From Cellvibrionaceae bacterium (GTDB lineage Bacteria; Pseudomonadota; Gammaproteobacteria; Pseudomonadales; Cellvibrionaceae), in contig JAUVQU010000026.1 of assembly GCA_030597965.1 (NCBI GenBank), positions 1 to 16,988 of the forward strand: DNA of 16,988 nt. The letters are read 5' to 3'. Below the pieces are notes generated by a model. That model did no database searches, was not told where the DNA came from, and saw only the letters and a list, made by a program, of their open reading frames with translations. Below are positions 6,582 through 12,835 of the stretch, piece after piece (position 1 is the first letter of the stretch; each line of letters opens with the position of its first letter). Position numbers and translations under genes: made by a program.

Positions 6582-6629
6582 TGTAGCTCGGACTTCAGTC
6601 CGACATGTCGGGCTTTAGCCCGACCTACA
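6582..6629. repeat. REP-like palindrome pair (BIME-type) between secY and rpmJ
   Basis: Two 18-bp hairpins lie side by side: GTCGGGCT and AGCCCGAC around AA (6607-6624), and GTCGGACT with AGTCCGAG around GA (6587-6604), on the minus strand. The 48-bp unit is flanked by TGTAG and CTACA and is close to an overall palindrome. GTCGGGCT-type palindromes with TGTAG flanks are a familiar class of dispersed extragenic repeats in gammaproteobacteria, often linked to RAYT transposases. Other genomic copies cannot be seen from here. Confidence 0.75.
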
Positions 6630-6630
6630 G

Positions 6631-6658
6631 GTTTTAGGGGCCAGAGCCCCGTTAAAAC
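6631..6658 (-). other. Strong hairpin immediately after the secY stop codon
   Basis: GTTTTA and TAAAAC form the outer stem and GGGGC with GCCCC the inner stem, with a 2-nt bulge and a TCTG loop on the mRNA strand. It starts at the last base of the secY UAG. No U-tract follows, so it looks like a 3'-end stabilising or attenuating hairpin rather than a full terminator. Confidence 0.65.
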
Positions 6659-7995
6659 TAGCCGCCTTTTCCGCGACCATAACCATTCAGGTTCGCTTTC
6701 TTCATCAGTCCATCGTACTGATTAGACATCAAGTGCGATTGCACCTGGGACATCAAGTCCATTACCGCCACGACCACGATCAATAGCGATGTACCGCCCA
6801 AGTAAAATGGCACATTAACTGCCACTACGAGAAATTGCGGTAATAAACAAACTGCTGCAATGTACAAAGAACCAACGACCGTTAAACGGGTCAACACTTT
6901 GTCAATATACTTAGCAGACTGCTCACCGGGGCGGATACCAGGGATATACGCACCGGACTTTTTCAAGTTATCGGCCACTTCAGTCGGGTTAAACATCAAC
7001 GCCGTATAGAAGAAGCAGAAAAACACAATCAATGCCGCAAACAATACAAAATTCAACGGCTGCCCAGGGCCAATCGCCAAAGCGACTTCCTGGAGAATTT
7101 CACTGCCAATACCATCGCCTGCACTACCAAACCATGAAGCGATCGAAGCTGGGAACAACAAAATACTGCTCGCAAAAATAGCTGGGATAACACCGGCCAT
7201 ATTTACCTTGAGTGGTAAATGGCTAGTCTGCGCTTGTGCTGCCGGGCCACGACGACTCTGCTGACGCTGTGCATAATTCACAGTAATTCTACGTTGGCCA
7301 CGCTCCATACGAACGACAAACCAAATAACACCCATACCCAATACGGCAACTGCCAACAGTGCAAGAATATGAAGATCACCTTGACGTGAACTCTCAAACG
7401 CCTGACCAATAGCACCTGGCAAGCCGGCAACAATACCGGCAAATATCAGCATGGTAATACCGTTACCAATACCACGCTCAGTCACCTGCTCACCCAGCCA
7501 CATCATAAAGACGGCACCGGTCACCAGTGAACTAACCGCAATAAAGTAAAAGCTAAAGCCAGTCATGTACGCCTGATCGGAGAAACCAACCGACATACCA
7601 ATACCCTGCACTAAAGCCAGCAATACTGTCAGGTAGCGTGTGTACTGAGCAATCTTGCGACGACCCGCATCACCTTCCTTCTTAAGCTGCTCCAGACTCG
7701 GCGACACCGCACTCATCAGCTGCATAATAATAGAAGCTGAAATGTACGGCATGATACCCAAAGCTAAGATACTCATGCGCGAAAGCGCACCACCAGAGAA
7801 CATATTAAACATACCCAGGATAGTGCCCTGGTTCTGATTAAATAACGCTGCAATGCGCTCTGGATCTATGCCCGGAACAGGTATGTGAGTTCCGAGCCGA
7901 TAAACAACGATTGCCAACAGGAGAAAACGAAGGCGAGCCCAAAGCTCGCCTAGTCCCTTCTGCTTTCCAGCTGGCATATTGCCTTGAGTTGCCAT
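6658..7995 (-). CDS. secY: Protein translocase subunit SecY
   Basis: SecY is the channel of the SecYEG translocon in the inner membrane. Ten hydrophobic segments are visible in 445 residues. The N-terminus LWARLRFLLLAIVVYRLGTHIPVPGID is conserved, and the cytoplasmic C5 loop has GIRPGEQSAKYIDKVLTRLT, including the SecA-contacting arginine equivalent to E. coli Arg357. I chose the ATG at 7995 (MATQGNMPAG) because an AGGG lies about 5 nt upstream and the N-terminus resembles Pseudomonas SecY; a GTG two codons upstream is the alternative. Its position between rplO and rpmJ is the standard spc order. The stop is UAG, unlike the UAA of nearly all its neighbours. Confidence 0.98.
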   Translation of the reverse strand: MATQGNMPAGKQKGLGELWARLRFLLLAIVVYRLGTHIPVPGIDPERIAALFNQNQGTILGMFNMFSGGALSRMSILALGIMPYISASIIMQLMSAVSPSLEQLKKEGDAGRRKIAQYTRYLTVLLALVQGIGMSVGFSDQAYMTGFSFYFIAVSSLVTGAVFMMWLGEQVTERGIGNGITMLIFAGIVAGLPGAIGQAFESSRQGDLHILALLAVAVLGMGVIWFVVRMERGQRRITVNYAQRQQSRRGPAAQAQTSHLPLKVNMAGVIPAIFASSILLFPASIASWFGSAGDGIGSEILQEVALAIGPGQPLNFVLFAALIVFFCFFYTALMFNPTEVADNLKKSGAYIPGIRPGEQSAKYIDKVLTRLTVVGSLYIAAVCLLPQFLVVAVNVPFYLGGTSLLIVVVAVMDLMSQVQSHLMSNQYDGLMKKANLNGYGRGKGG

Positions 7996-8013
7996 TGGCA
8001 CCCTATCCGTTAA

Positions 8014-8448
8014 TTAGTCTTCGACCTTGCCGCCAGCAGCTTCAATAGCCGCCTTAGCACCTTTAGTCACAGCCAAACCTTTAACAGTTACAGCCTTCTT
8101 TAGCTCACCAGACAAGATGATTTTTGCGCGCTTCATGTTGATGCCGATAACATCAGCTTCTTTCAGCGTGCCTAAATCAACTACATCGCCTTCGACCTGG
8201 TTCAGTTCAGACAAACGAACTTCCGCAGTTACGCGGCCAATACGTGAGGTAAAACCAAACTTTGGCAAACGCTTTTGTAAAGGCATCTGGCCACCCTCGA
8301 AGCCTGGACGAACACTGCCGCCAGAACGAGACTTTTGACCTTTATGACCACGACCAGAAGTTTTGCCGACGCCGCTACCAATACCGCGACCGACACGCTT
8401 CTTGCTGTGAGTACTACCCGGAGCCGGGCTTAGCGTATTAAGACGCAT
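8014..8448 (-). CDS. rplO: 50S ribosomal protein L15
   Basis: L15 is a late-assembling 50S protein that threads a long N-terminal extension into 23S rRNA. The 144 residues begin MRLNTLSPAPGSTHSKKRVG, followed by the Gly/Arg-rich GRGIGSGVGKTSGRGHKGQKSRSG-type segment (GKTSGRGHKGQ visible at about 29-39) and a globular C-terminal domain. I took the ATG at 8448, with GGGAG about 7 nt upstream. A longer in-frame start at 8463 would overlap rpmD and add five non-family residues. Only one base separates it from rpmD, suggesting coupled translation. Confidence 0.97.
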   Translation of the reverse strand: MRLNTLSPAPGSTHSKKRVGRGIGSGVGKTSGRGHKGQKSRSGGSVRPGFEGGQMPLQKRLPKFGFTSRIGRVTAEVRLSELNQVEGDVVDLGTLKEADVIGINMKRAKIILSGELKKAVTVKGLAVTKGAKAAIEAAGGKVED

Positions 8449-8449
8449 A

Positions 8450-8635
8450 TTACTCTCCCTCAACCTTAAGCAGATAGTGCGCTTTGTTAATCATTCCGCG
8501 TACCGATGGTGTATCTTCCACTTCAACAGTGTGACCAATACGGCGCAGGCCCAAACCAGCCACGCAGGCTTGGTGGTTCTTCAGGCGTCCAGTCATGCTT
8601 TTCACCTGAGTCACTTGAATCTTTTTCTTAGCCAT
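8450..8635 (-). CDS. rpmD: 50S ribosomal protein L30
   Basis: L30 is a small 50S protein. The 61 residues include VTQVKSMTGRLKNHQACVAGLGLRRIGHTVEVEDTP-type L30 sequence (GLGLRRIGHTVEVEDTPSVR at about 27-46) and end in LLKVEGE. The usual length is 58-61. It sits between rpsE and rplO as in the canonical spc operon. Its Shine-Dalgarno sequence is weak (a GGAT), and it is preceded by a stable hairpin after rpsE. Confidence 0.97.
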   Translation of the reverse strand: MAKKKIQVTQVKSMTGRLKNHQACVAGLGLRRIGHTVEVEDTPSVRGMINKAHYLLKVEGE

Positions 8636-8654
8636 GATTCTAATCCAACTCGTA

Positions 8655-8677
8655 TAACCGAAGTCTTACTTCGATTA
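8655..8677 (-). other. 10-bp hairpin whose base is the rpsE stop codon
   Basis: On the mRNA strand TAATCGAAGT pairs with ACTTCGGTTA around an AAG loop; the first three bases are the rpsE UAA. One pair is U-G, so the full helix exists only in the mRNA strand. It ends about 19 nt before the rpmD ATG. Confidence 0.7.
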
Positions 8678-9184
8678 GTTCAAAATCTCTTCGACGCTCT
8701 TGCCACGCTTAGTAGCAATTGCTTCCGGGGAAGACATTGTACTTAATGCTTCAAAAGTCGCACGAACAACGTTTACCGGGTTAGTAGACCCGTAGCACTT
8801 AGCCAAAACGTTCTGCACACCAGCAATTTCAAATACTGCACGCATTGCGCCACCGGCAATAACACCCGTACCCTGTGATGCAGGCTGCATGTAAACTTTT
8901 GAACCACCATGACGGCCAGTTGTAGCGTACTGAATAGTGTCGCCATTCAGATCTACTTCAACCATGTTACGACGAGCCGCTTCCATAGCCTTTTGAATCG
9001 CCATAGGCACTTCACGAGCCTTACCGCGACCAAAACCTACTTTACCTTTGCCATCACCAACTACAGTCAGTGCTGTAAAGGTAAAGATACGACCGCCTTT
9101 AACAGTCTTAGCAACGCGATTGACCTGTACCAGTTTTTCCTGGAAGCCTTCTTCGTTACGATCATCTTTCTTGTTGTAAGCCAT
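8675..9184 (-). CDS. rpsE: 30S ribosomal protein S5
   Basis: S5 helps decoding fidelity and lines the mRNA entry site; spectinomycin resistance maps to its N-terminal domain. The 169 residues carry the double-stranded RNA-binding-like S5 domain (QVNRVAKTVKGGRIFTFTAL, VVGDGKGKVGFGRGKAREVP) and the C-terminal domain (GTGVIAGGAMRAVFEIAGV). AAAGG overlaps the rplR stop codon upstream of the ATG, so translation is probably coupled to rplR. Confidence 0.98.
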   Translation of the reverse strand: MAYNKKDDRNEEGFQEKLVQVNRVAKTVKGGRIFTFTALTVVGDGKGKVGFGRGKAREVPMAIQKAMEAARRNMVEVDLNGDTIQYATTGRHGGSKVYMQPASQGTGVIAGGAMRAVFEIAGVQNVLAKCYGSTNPVNVVRATFEALSTMSSPEAIATKRGKSVEEILN

Positions 9185-9194
9185 ATCTTAACCT

Positions 9195-9545
9195 TTAGAA
9201 TTCCAAACCAGCTTCGCGAGCTGCGTCAGCCAAGGCTTTAACACGACCGTGGTATTTAAAACCACTGCGGTCAAAAGCCACCTCAGTAACGCCAGCTGCT
9301 TTAGCGCGCTCGGCAATCAAAGTGCCTACCGCTGCTGCTGCGTCGATGTTGCCGGTTTTACCGGCACGCAAGTCTTTATCCAAAGTAGATGCGCTTGCAA
9401 CTACTTCACCACCGTTTGCGGCAATAACCTGTGCGTAGATATGACGCGGAGTACGGTTAACACACAAACGTGTGCTACCCAACTCGCTGATCTTGGCACG
9501 AGCGCGACGCGCACGACGTAAACGAGATTGTTTCTTATCGTTCAT
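9195..9545 (-). CDS. rplR: 50S ribosomal protein L18
   Basis: L18 binds 5S rRNA with L5 and L25 in the central protuberance. The 116 residues begin with a basic tail (KKQSRLRRARRARAKI) and carry LCVNRTPRHIYAQVI and AFDRSGFKYHGRVKALADAA, diagnostic of L18. The length matches E. coli L18 (117). The gene lies 9 nt after rplF, upstream of rpsE. Confidence 0.98.
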   Translation of the reverse strand: MNDKKQSRLRRARRARAKISELGSTRLCVNRTPRHIYAQVIAANGGEVVASASTLDKDLRAGKTGNIDAAAAVGTLIAERAKAAGVTEVAFDRSGFKYHGRVKALADAAREAGLEF

Positions 9546-9554
9546 GACCTAGCC

Positions 9555-10088
9555 CTACTTCTTCTTAGCTTCTTTACGACGTACATGCTCGTCGGCATAG
9601 CGAACACCTTTACCTTTATAAGGCTCTGGTGGACGGAACGCGCGGATTTCCGCGGCTGCCTGACCAAGAAGCTGTTTATCAGCGCTCTTGAGTACGACTT
9701 CGGTCTGACTTGGGCTCTCTGCGGTTACACCTTCCGGAAGGGTGTAAACAACTGGATGAGAGAAACCCAGGGTCAGGTCTACAGTTTTTCCTGACGCTTT
9801 AGCACGATAACCAACACCGTTGAGTACCAGCTTCTTTTCGAAACCAGCGGTAACACCCACAACCATGTTATTTACCAAGGCACGTGTAGTGCCTGCCAAT
9901 GCGCGAGACTGCTTGGCACCATCACGGGCAACGAACTTCAAAAGACCTTCGTCTTGAGAAACTTCAACCTTGCCGTGAATGTTATGCGCCAATGTACCTT
10001 TGCTGCCTTTAACTGTAATTTCCTGATCACTCAGGGTTACAGTTACACCAGCAGGTACTTCAACCGGACTACTTGCAACTCGTGACAT
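9555..10088 (-). CDS. rplF: 50S ribosomal protein L6
   Basis: L6 lies near the factor-binding region and contacts the sarcin-ricin loop. The 177 residues hold two L6 domains, with the C-terminal signature QLLGQAAAEIRAFRPPEPYKGKGVRY and a basic end (RRKEAKKK). The ATG at 10088 has a modest GGGAA Shine-Dalgarno sequence. Unusually, the gap to rpsH upstream is about 209 nt and filled with stem-loops; in E. coli this junction is very short. Confidence 0.98.
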   Translation of the reverse strand: MSRVASSPVEVPAGVTVTLSDQEITVKGSKGTLAHNIHGKVEVSQDEGLLKFVARDGAKQSRALAGTTRALVNNMVVGVTAGFEKKLVLNGVGYRAKASGKTVDLTLGFSHPVVYTLPEGVTAESPSQTEVVLKSADKQLLGQAAAEIRAFRPPEPYKGKGVRYADEHVRRKEAKKK

Positions 10089-10097
10089 AACGAATTC

Positions 10098-10299
10098 CCA
10101 TTAAAAACTTTTAATCTGGCAATTAAATAATTTTCTAACTATTTAATTGGTCACCCTTATAAACCTGAAAGAATTATGTGCAATTCTTTTATTTATAAGG
10201 TCTTGCAAAAGCCTCTCGGCTTTTGACGGCACATCCTATGCCTGGTTAACCCATAATAATTACCACTGGATTAACAAAATCGCTCTATAAAAGCGATTT
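10098..10299 (-). other. Tandem stem-loop array in the rpsH-rplF spacer
   Basis: Six inverted repeats lie end to end. In mRNA order: 10277-10299, AAATCGCT with AGCGATTT (8 bp) starting on the rpsH stop; 10245-10275, GTTAATCCA with TGGGTTAAC (9 bp with one U-G); 10206-10225, CAAAAGCC with GGCTTTTG (8 bp) closed by a GAGA tetraloop; 10155-10200, a nested hairpin of outer CCTTATAAA with TTTATAAGG (9 bp) and inner AAAGAATT with AATTCTTT (8 bp); 10120-10149, CAATTAAATA with TATTTAATTG (10 bp); 10100-10115, ATTAAAA with TTTTAAT. No ORF or clear promoter is present. The GNRA loop and the G-U pair favour function in the minus-strand transcript. Confidence 0.75.
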
Positions 10300-10690
10300 A
10301 GAATACGGTGCAGAGAACCTCACCACCAACGCCAGCGGCGCGTGCAGCACGATCAGTCATAACACCTTTACTGGTAGAGACAATAGCAATGCCCAAACCA
10401 CCACGGATGGTTGGGATGTTGTCTTTTCCAGCGTAACTACGTAAACCTGGACGACTTACACGGTCAAGCTCAGCAATTACTGGTTTACCTTCAAAATACT
10501 TCAGCTCAACAGTCAGCTCAGGCTTAGCGTCTTCACTAACAGAAAAGGCACTTACATAACCTTCTTCAACCAGCACATTAGCGACACTGGTTTTCAGCTT
10601 TGAGGAAGGCATCGCTACGGATGTCTTACCTACTTGTTGAGCGTTGCGGATGCGAGTCAGCATATCTGCCAACGGATCTTGCATACTCAT
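10298..10690 (-). CDS. rpsH: 30S ribosomal protein S8
   Basis: S8 is a primary 16S rRNA binder; in E. coli it also represses spc translation by binding the mRNA near rplE. The 130 residues begin MSMQDPLADMLTRIRNAQQ and end with STSKGVMTDRAARAAGVGGE then VLCTVF, the full S8 signature at the usual length. The stop codon is the base of the first hairpin of the spacer before rplF. Confidence 0.98.
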   Translation of the reverse strand: MSMQDPLADMLTRIRNAQQVGKTSVAMPSSKLKTSVANVLVEEGYVSAFSVSEDAKPELTVELKYFEGKPVIAELDRVSRPGLRSYAGKDNIPTIRGGLGIAIVSTSKGVMTDRAARAAGVGGEVLCTVF

Positions 10691-10709
10691 AAGAACTTGC
10701 TCCTAAATT

Positions 10710-10728
10710 CAGCTGGGATTACCAGCTG
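10710..10728 (-). other. Hairpin with the rpsN stop codon in its loop
   Basis: CAGCTGG and CCAGCTG form a perfect 7-bp GC-rich stem around TAATC. The rpsN UAA is the first three bases of the loop. It lies just upstream of the rpsH Shine-Dalgarno sequence (TTAGGAGC). Confidence 0.7.
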
Positions 10729-11024
10729 GCTTTAACCAGACCAGGCACATCGCCACGCATAGCTGCTTCACGCAATTTGTTACGGCACAGGCCGAACTTG
10801 CGGTAAACACCATGTGGACGACCCGTGATACGACAACGGCGACGCTGACGTACTGGGCTCGCATCGCGAGGCATCTTTTGTAGTGCAACTTGCGCTTCCC
10901 AAACCTGCTCTTCAGTAGATTCAGAATTAACAATAATTGCCTTCAGCTGGTTACGCTTTTCTGCGAACTTAGCCACAATCTGTGCACGTTTTTTATCACG
11001 TGCAATCATTGATTTCTTAGCCAT
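10719..11024 (-). CDS. rpsN: 30S ribosomal protein S14 (long, zinc-free type)
   Basis: S14 is in the 30S head near the decoding region. The 101 residues start MAKKSMIARDKKRAQIVAKF and contain the conserved C-terminal part RCRITGRPHGVYRKFGLCRN and LREAAMRGDVPGLVKASW. The length and lack of the paired CxxC sets mark it as the zinc-independent form usual in gammaproteobacteria. It sits 11 nt after rplE. Confidence 0.98.
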   Translation of the reverse strand: MAKKSMIARDKKRAQIVAKFAEKRNQLKAIIVNSESTEEQVWEAQVALQKMPRDASPVRQRRRCRITGRPHGVYRKFGLCRNKLREAAMRGDVPGLVKASW

Positions 11025-11035
11025 TGTACCGACCC

Positions 11036-11575
11036 TTAGCCTTTAAACGGGAAGTTGAAAGCTTTCAGCAACGCACGACCTTCGTCGTCGTTACGCGCAC
11101 TAGTCGTGATACAAATATCAAGACCGCGCAGCTTATCAACCTTGTCATAGTCGATTTCTGGAAAGATGATTTGCTCTGTCACACCCATAGAAAAATTTCC
11201 GCGACCATCGAACTGCTTCGGGCTTACGCCACGGAAGTCACGGATACGTGGGATAGAGATCGCAATCAAGCGCTCCAAGAATTCATACATACGCTCTGAA
11301 CGCAGAGTAACCTTGCAGCCAATAGGCCAGTCTTCACGCACTTTAAAGCCTGCAATAGACTTACGCGCTTTGGTTACCACTACTTTCTGACCAGCGATTT
11401 TCTCGAGATCAGCCACAGCGTGTTCCAATACCTTTTTATCACCTAGGGCTTCGCCCACACCCATGTTCAGGGTGATTTTAGTAATGCGAGGCACTTCCAT
11501 AAAACTAGTCAAACCAAGCTCTTCTTTCAGCTTGCCTGCCAATTCGTTTTGGTAAAGTTCTTTCAACTTAGCCAT
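11036..11575 (-). CDS. rplE: 50S ribosomal protein L5
   Basis: L5 binds 5S rRNA and contacts P-site tRNA and S13 from the central protuberance. The 179 residues include ITKITLNMGVGEALGDKKVL, QKVVVTKARKSIAGFKVRED and the C-terminal GMDICITT-like segment (here GLDICITT). The length equals E. coli L5. The start region corresponds to the S8 translational operator of the E. coli spc operon, and a small GNRA hairpin lies just upstream at the rplX stop. Confidence 0.98.
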   Translation of the reverse strand: MAKLKELYQNELAGKLKEELGLTSFMEVPRITKITLNMGVGEALGDKKVLEHAVADLEKIAGQKVVVTKARKSIAGFKVREDWPIGCKVTLRSERMYEFLERLIAISIPRIRDFRGVSPKQFDGRGNFSMGVTEQIIFPEIDYDKVDKLRGLDICITTSARNDDEGRALLKAFNFPFKG

Positions 11576-11605
11576 GTTTAATTACCGCCTGCTCTTGCCG
11601 CCAAC

Positions 11606-11623
11606 TAGACGCTTACGCGTCTA
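11606..11623 (-). promoter_or_regulatory. GNRA hairpin at the rplX stop, in the region of the E. coli S8 operator
   Basis: TAGACGC and GCGTCTA form a perfect 7-bp stem closed by a GTAA tetraloop in the mRNA, and the TAA of that loop is the rplX stop. In E. coli, S8 represses spc translation at the rplX-rplE boundary. Whether S8 binds here is inference; this hairpin does not by itself contain a recognised S8 site. Confidence 0.5.
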
Positions 11624-11930
11624 CGGCTTCGCCGTTGGATTTAAAAACCCGTACTTTGGTGCCGTCTTCGAGGACTTTAAAGCCCACTCGATCGGCCTTG
11701 CCTGTTGCTGCGTTGATGATTGCAACGTTAGAAACCTGTATAGGGGCTTCCTGTTCTACAATCCCACCAGCGACACCCAGTTGCGGATTAGGTTTTTGGT
11801 GCTTCTTTACTATGTGAACACCGGACACAAGCAAGCGGTTGTCGGCTAGCACGCGTACTACTTTGCCCTGCTTACCTTTATCGCGACCAGCGATCACAAC
11901 TACTTCGTCATCACGTTTAATCTTACGCAT
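11613..11930 (-). CDS. rplX: 50S ribosomal protein L24
   Basis: L24 initiates 50S assembly and lies at the tunnel exit. The 105 residues open with MRKIKRDDEVVVIAGRDKGK, containing the KOW motif (VIAGRDKGKQGKVVRV), followed by HIVKKHQKPNP, diagnostic of bacterial L24. Length is normal. The gene follows rplN by 41 nt and ends inside a small GNRA hairpin. Confidence 0.98.
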   Translation of the reverse strand: MRKIKRDDEVVVIAGRDKGKQGKVVRVLADNRLLVSGVHIVKKHQKPNPQLGVAGGIVEQEAPIQVSNVAIINAATGKADRVGFKVLEDGTKVRVFKSNGEAVDA

Positions 11931-11959
11931 AACCTTGTCCTCTACTCTCTGATTCTCTC

Positions 11960-11984
11960 AAAAGAACTGAATTACAGTACTTCT
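11960..11984 (-). other. Hairpin with the rplN stop codon in its loop
   Basis: AGAAGTACTG pairs with CAGTTCTTTT (nine pairs including one G-U, one T-T mismatch) around a TAATT loop. The loop's TAA is the rplN stop. Confidence 0.55.
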
Positions 11985-12340
11985 GGGGCCAAAGAGATGA
12001 TTTTCATAAATTTCTCGCCACGCAGCTCACGTGTCACAGGACCAAAGATACGAGTACCTATGGGTGCATCCTGAGCGTTCAATAGAACCGCTGCATTGTC
12101 GTCAAATTTAATCAATGAACCGTCTGCGCGGCGTACACCTTTTCTGGTGCGAACCACAACGGCGTTCATTACCTGACCTTTTTTCACTTTACCGCGAGGA
12201 ATTGCTTCCTTAACGGTAACCTTAATAATGTCACCAACGGCTGCGTAACGACGATGTGAACCGCCCAGCACCTTGATACACATCACTCGGCGAGCGCCAC
12301 TGTTGTCAGCAACATCCAAGTATGATTGCGTTTGAATCAT
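11972..12340 (-). CDS. rplN: 50S ribosomal protein L14
   Basis: L14 forms an intersubunit bridge with 16S rRNA and is the first gene of the spc operon in E. coli. The 122 residues start MIQTQSYLDVADNSGARRVM and include CIKVLGGSHRRYAAVGDIIK and the C-terminal GTRIFGPVTRELR, all invariant L14 segments. No convincing spc promoter was seen between rpsQ and rplN; the 37-nt gap holds a hairpin and a GGAG-type Shine-Dalgarno sequence. Confidence 0.98.
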   Translation of the reverse strand: MIQTQSYLDVADNSGARRVMCIKVLGGSHRRYAAVGDIIKVTVKEAIPRGKVKKGQVMNAVVVRTRKGVRRADGSLIKFDDNAAVLLNAQDAPIGTRIFGPVTRELRGEKFMKIISLAPEVL

Positions 12341-12369
12341 TGTCTGTCTCCGAAACTTTTAACAACGAA

Positions 12370-12391
12370 CTACTGAATTAAACTTCAGTAG
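12370..12391 (-). other. 8-bp hairpin with the rpsQ stop codon in its loop
   Basis: CTACTGAA and TTCAGTAG form a perfect 8-bp stem around GTTTAA in the mRNA. The last three loop bases are the rpsQ stop. This is the S10 to spc boundary in the E. coli scheme, and the first junction, reading from the right, that has such a hairpin. Confidence 0.7.
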
Positions 12392-12641
12392 CGCGCACTT
12401 CAATTTTTACCAAAGACCAAGACTTTGTCTTAGACAGTGGACGACACTCTTTAATAGTGACCGTATCACCAGCCTTGCACTCATTACTTTCGTCATGAGC
12501 TTTAATCTTGGATGATTTACTGACGTACTTGCCATAAATCGGATGCTTAACACGGCGCTCGATCAGAACAGTGATGGACTTGTCCATCTTGTCACTAACA
12601 ACTTTACCGGTAAGCTGGTTGGCTTGGTTTTCTGTTGTCAT
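12378..12641 (-). CDS. rpsQ: 30S ribosomal protein S17
   Basis: S17 is a primary 16S rRNA binder with an OB fold. The 87 residues contain LTGKVVSDKMDKSITVLIER, KHPIYGKYV and AGDTVTIKECRPLSKTKSW, the standard S17 signature. It starts 2 nt after the rpmC stop codon, implying coupled translation, and is the last gene of the S10 operon. Confidence 0.98.
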   Translation of the reverse strand: MTTENQANQLTGKVVSDKMDKSITVLIERRVKHPIYGKYVSKSSKIKAHDESNECKAGDTVTIKECRPLSKTKSWSLVKIEVRATEV

Positions 12642-12643
12642 GA

Positions 12644-12835
12644 TTAATTACCTGCCTTTTCAGTCAGCACAGTCTTAATACGTGCGATGTCACGACGAGC
12701 CTGCTTGAGAAGGTGCGTCTGAGTCAATTGACCAGTTGAAGCTTGCATACGCAGCTTAAACTGAGCTTCTAACTGAGACAGCAATTCACCATTAAGCTCT
12801 TCAACTGTTTTATCGCGGAGTTCTTGAGTCTTCAT
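12644..12835 (-). CDS. rpmC: 50S ribosomal protein L29
   Basis: L29 is a two-helix protein at the tunnel exit and part of the trigger factor docking site with L23. I chose the ATG at 12835 (MKTQELRDKTVEELN, 63 residues), matching Pseudomonas L29; a GTG one codon upstream would lie inside rplP. The core FKLRMQASTGQLTQTHLLKQ then ARRDIARIKTVL is typical. The rplP stop and this start overlap as TGATG. Confidence 0.97.
   Translation of the reverse strand: MKTQELRDKTVEELNGELLSQLEAQFKLRMQASTGQLTQTHLLKQARRDIARIKTVLTEKAGN

Noticed and set aside
9190..9210. Possible stem on the rplR stop codon
   Set aside because: At most 5 pairs with a G-U around AATT, resting on a GAATTC palindrome; too weak to support.
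8909..9241. A 110-codon plus-strand frame antisense to rpsE and rplR
   Set aside because: Shadow of conserved genes, with no Shine-Dalgarno sequence or recognisable domain.
12341..12440. A spc operon promoter around the rpsQ-rplN junction
   Set aside because: TTGAAG and TTGGTA can be found as -35-like boxes, but no -10 at acceptable spacing matches more than two or three consensus bases. I do not call one.
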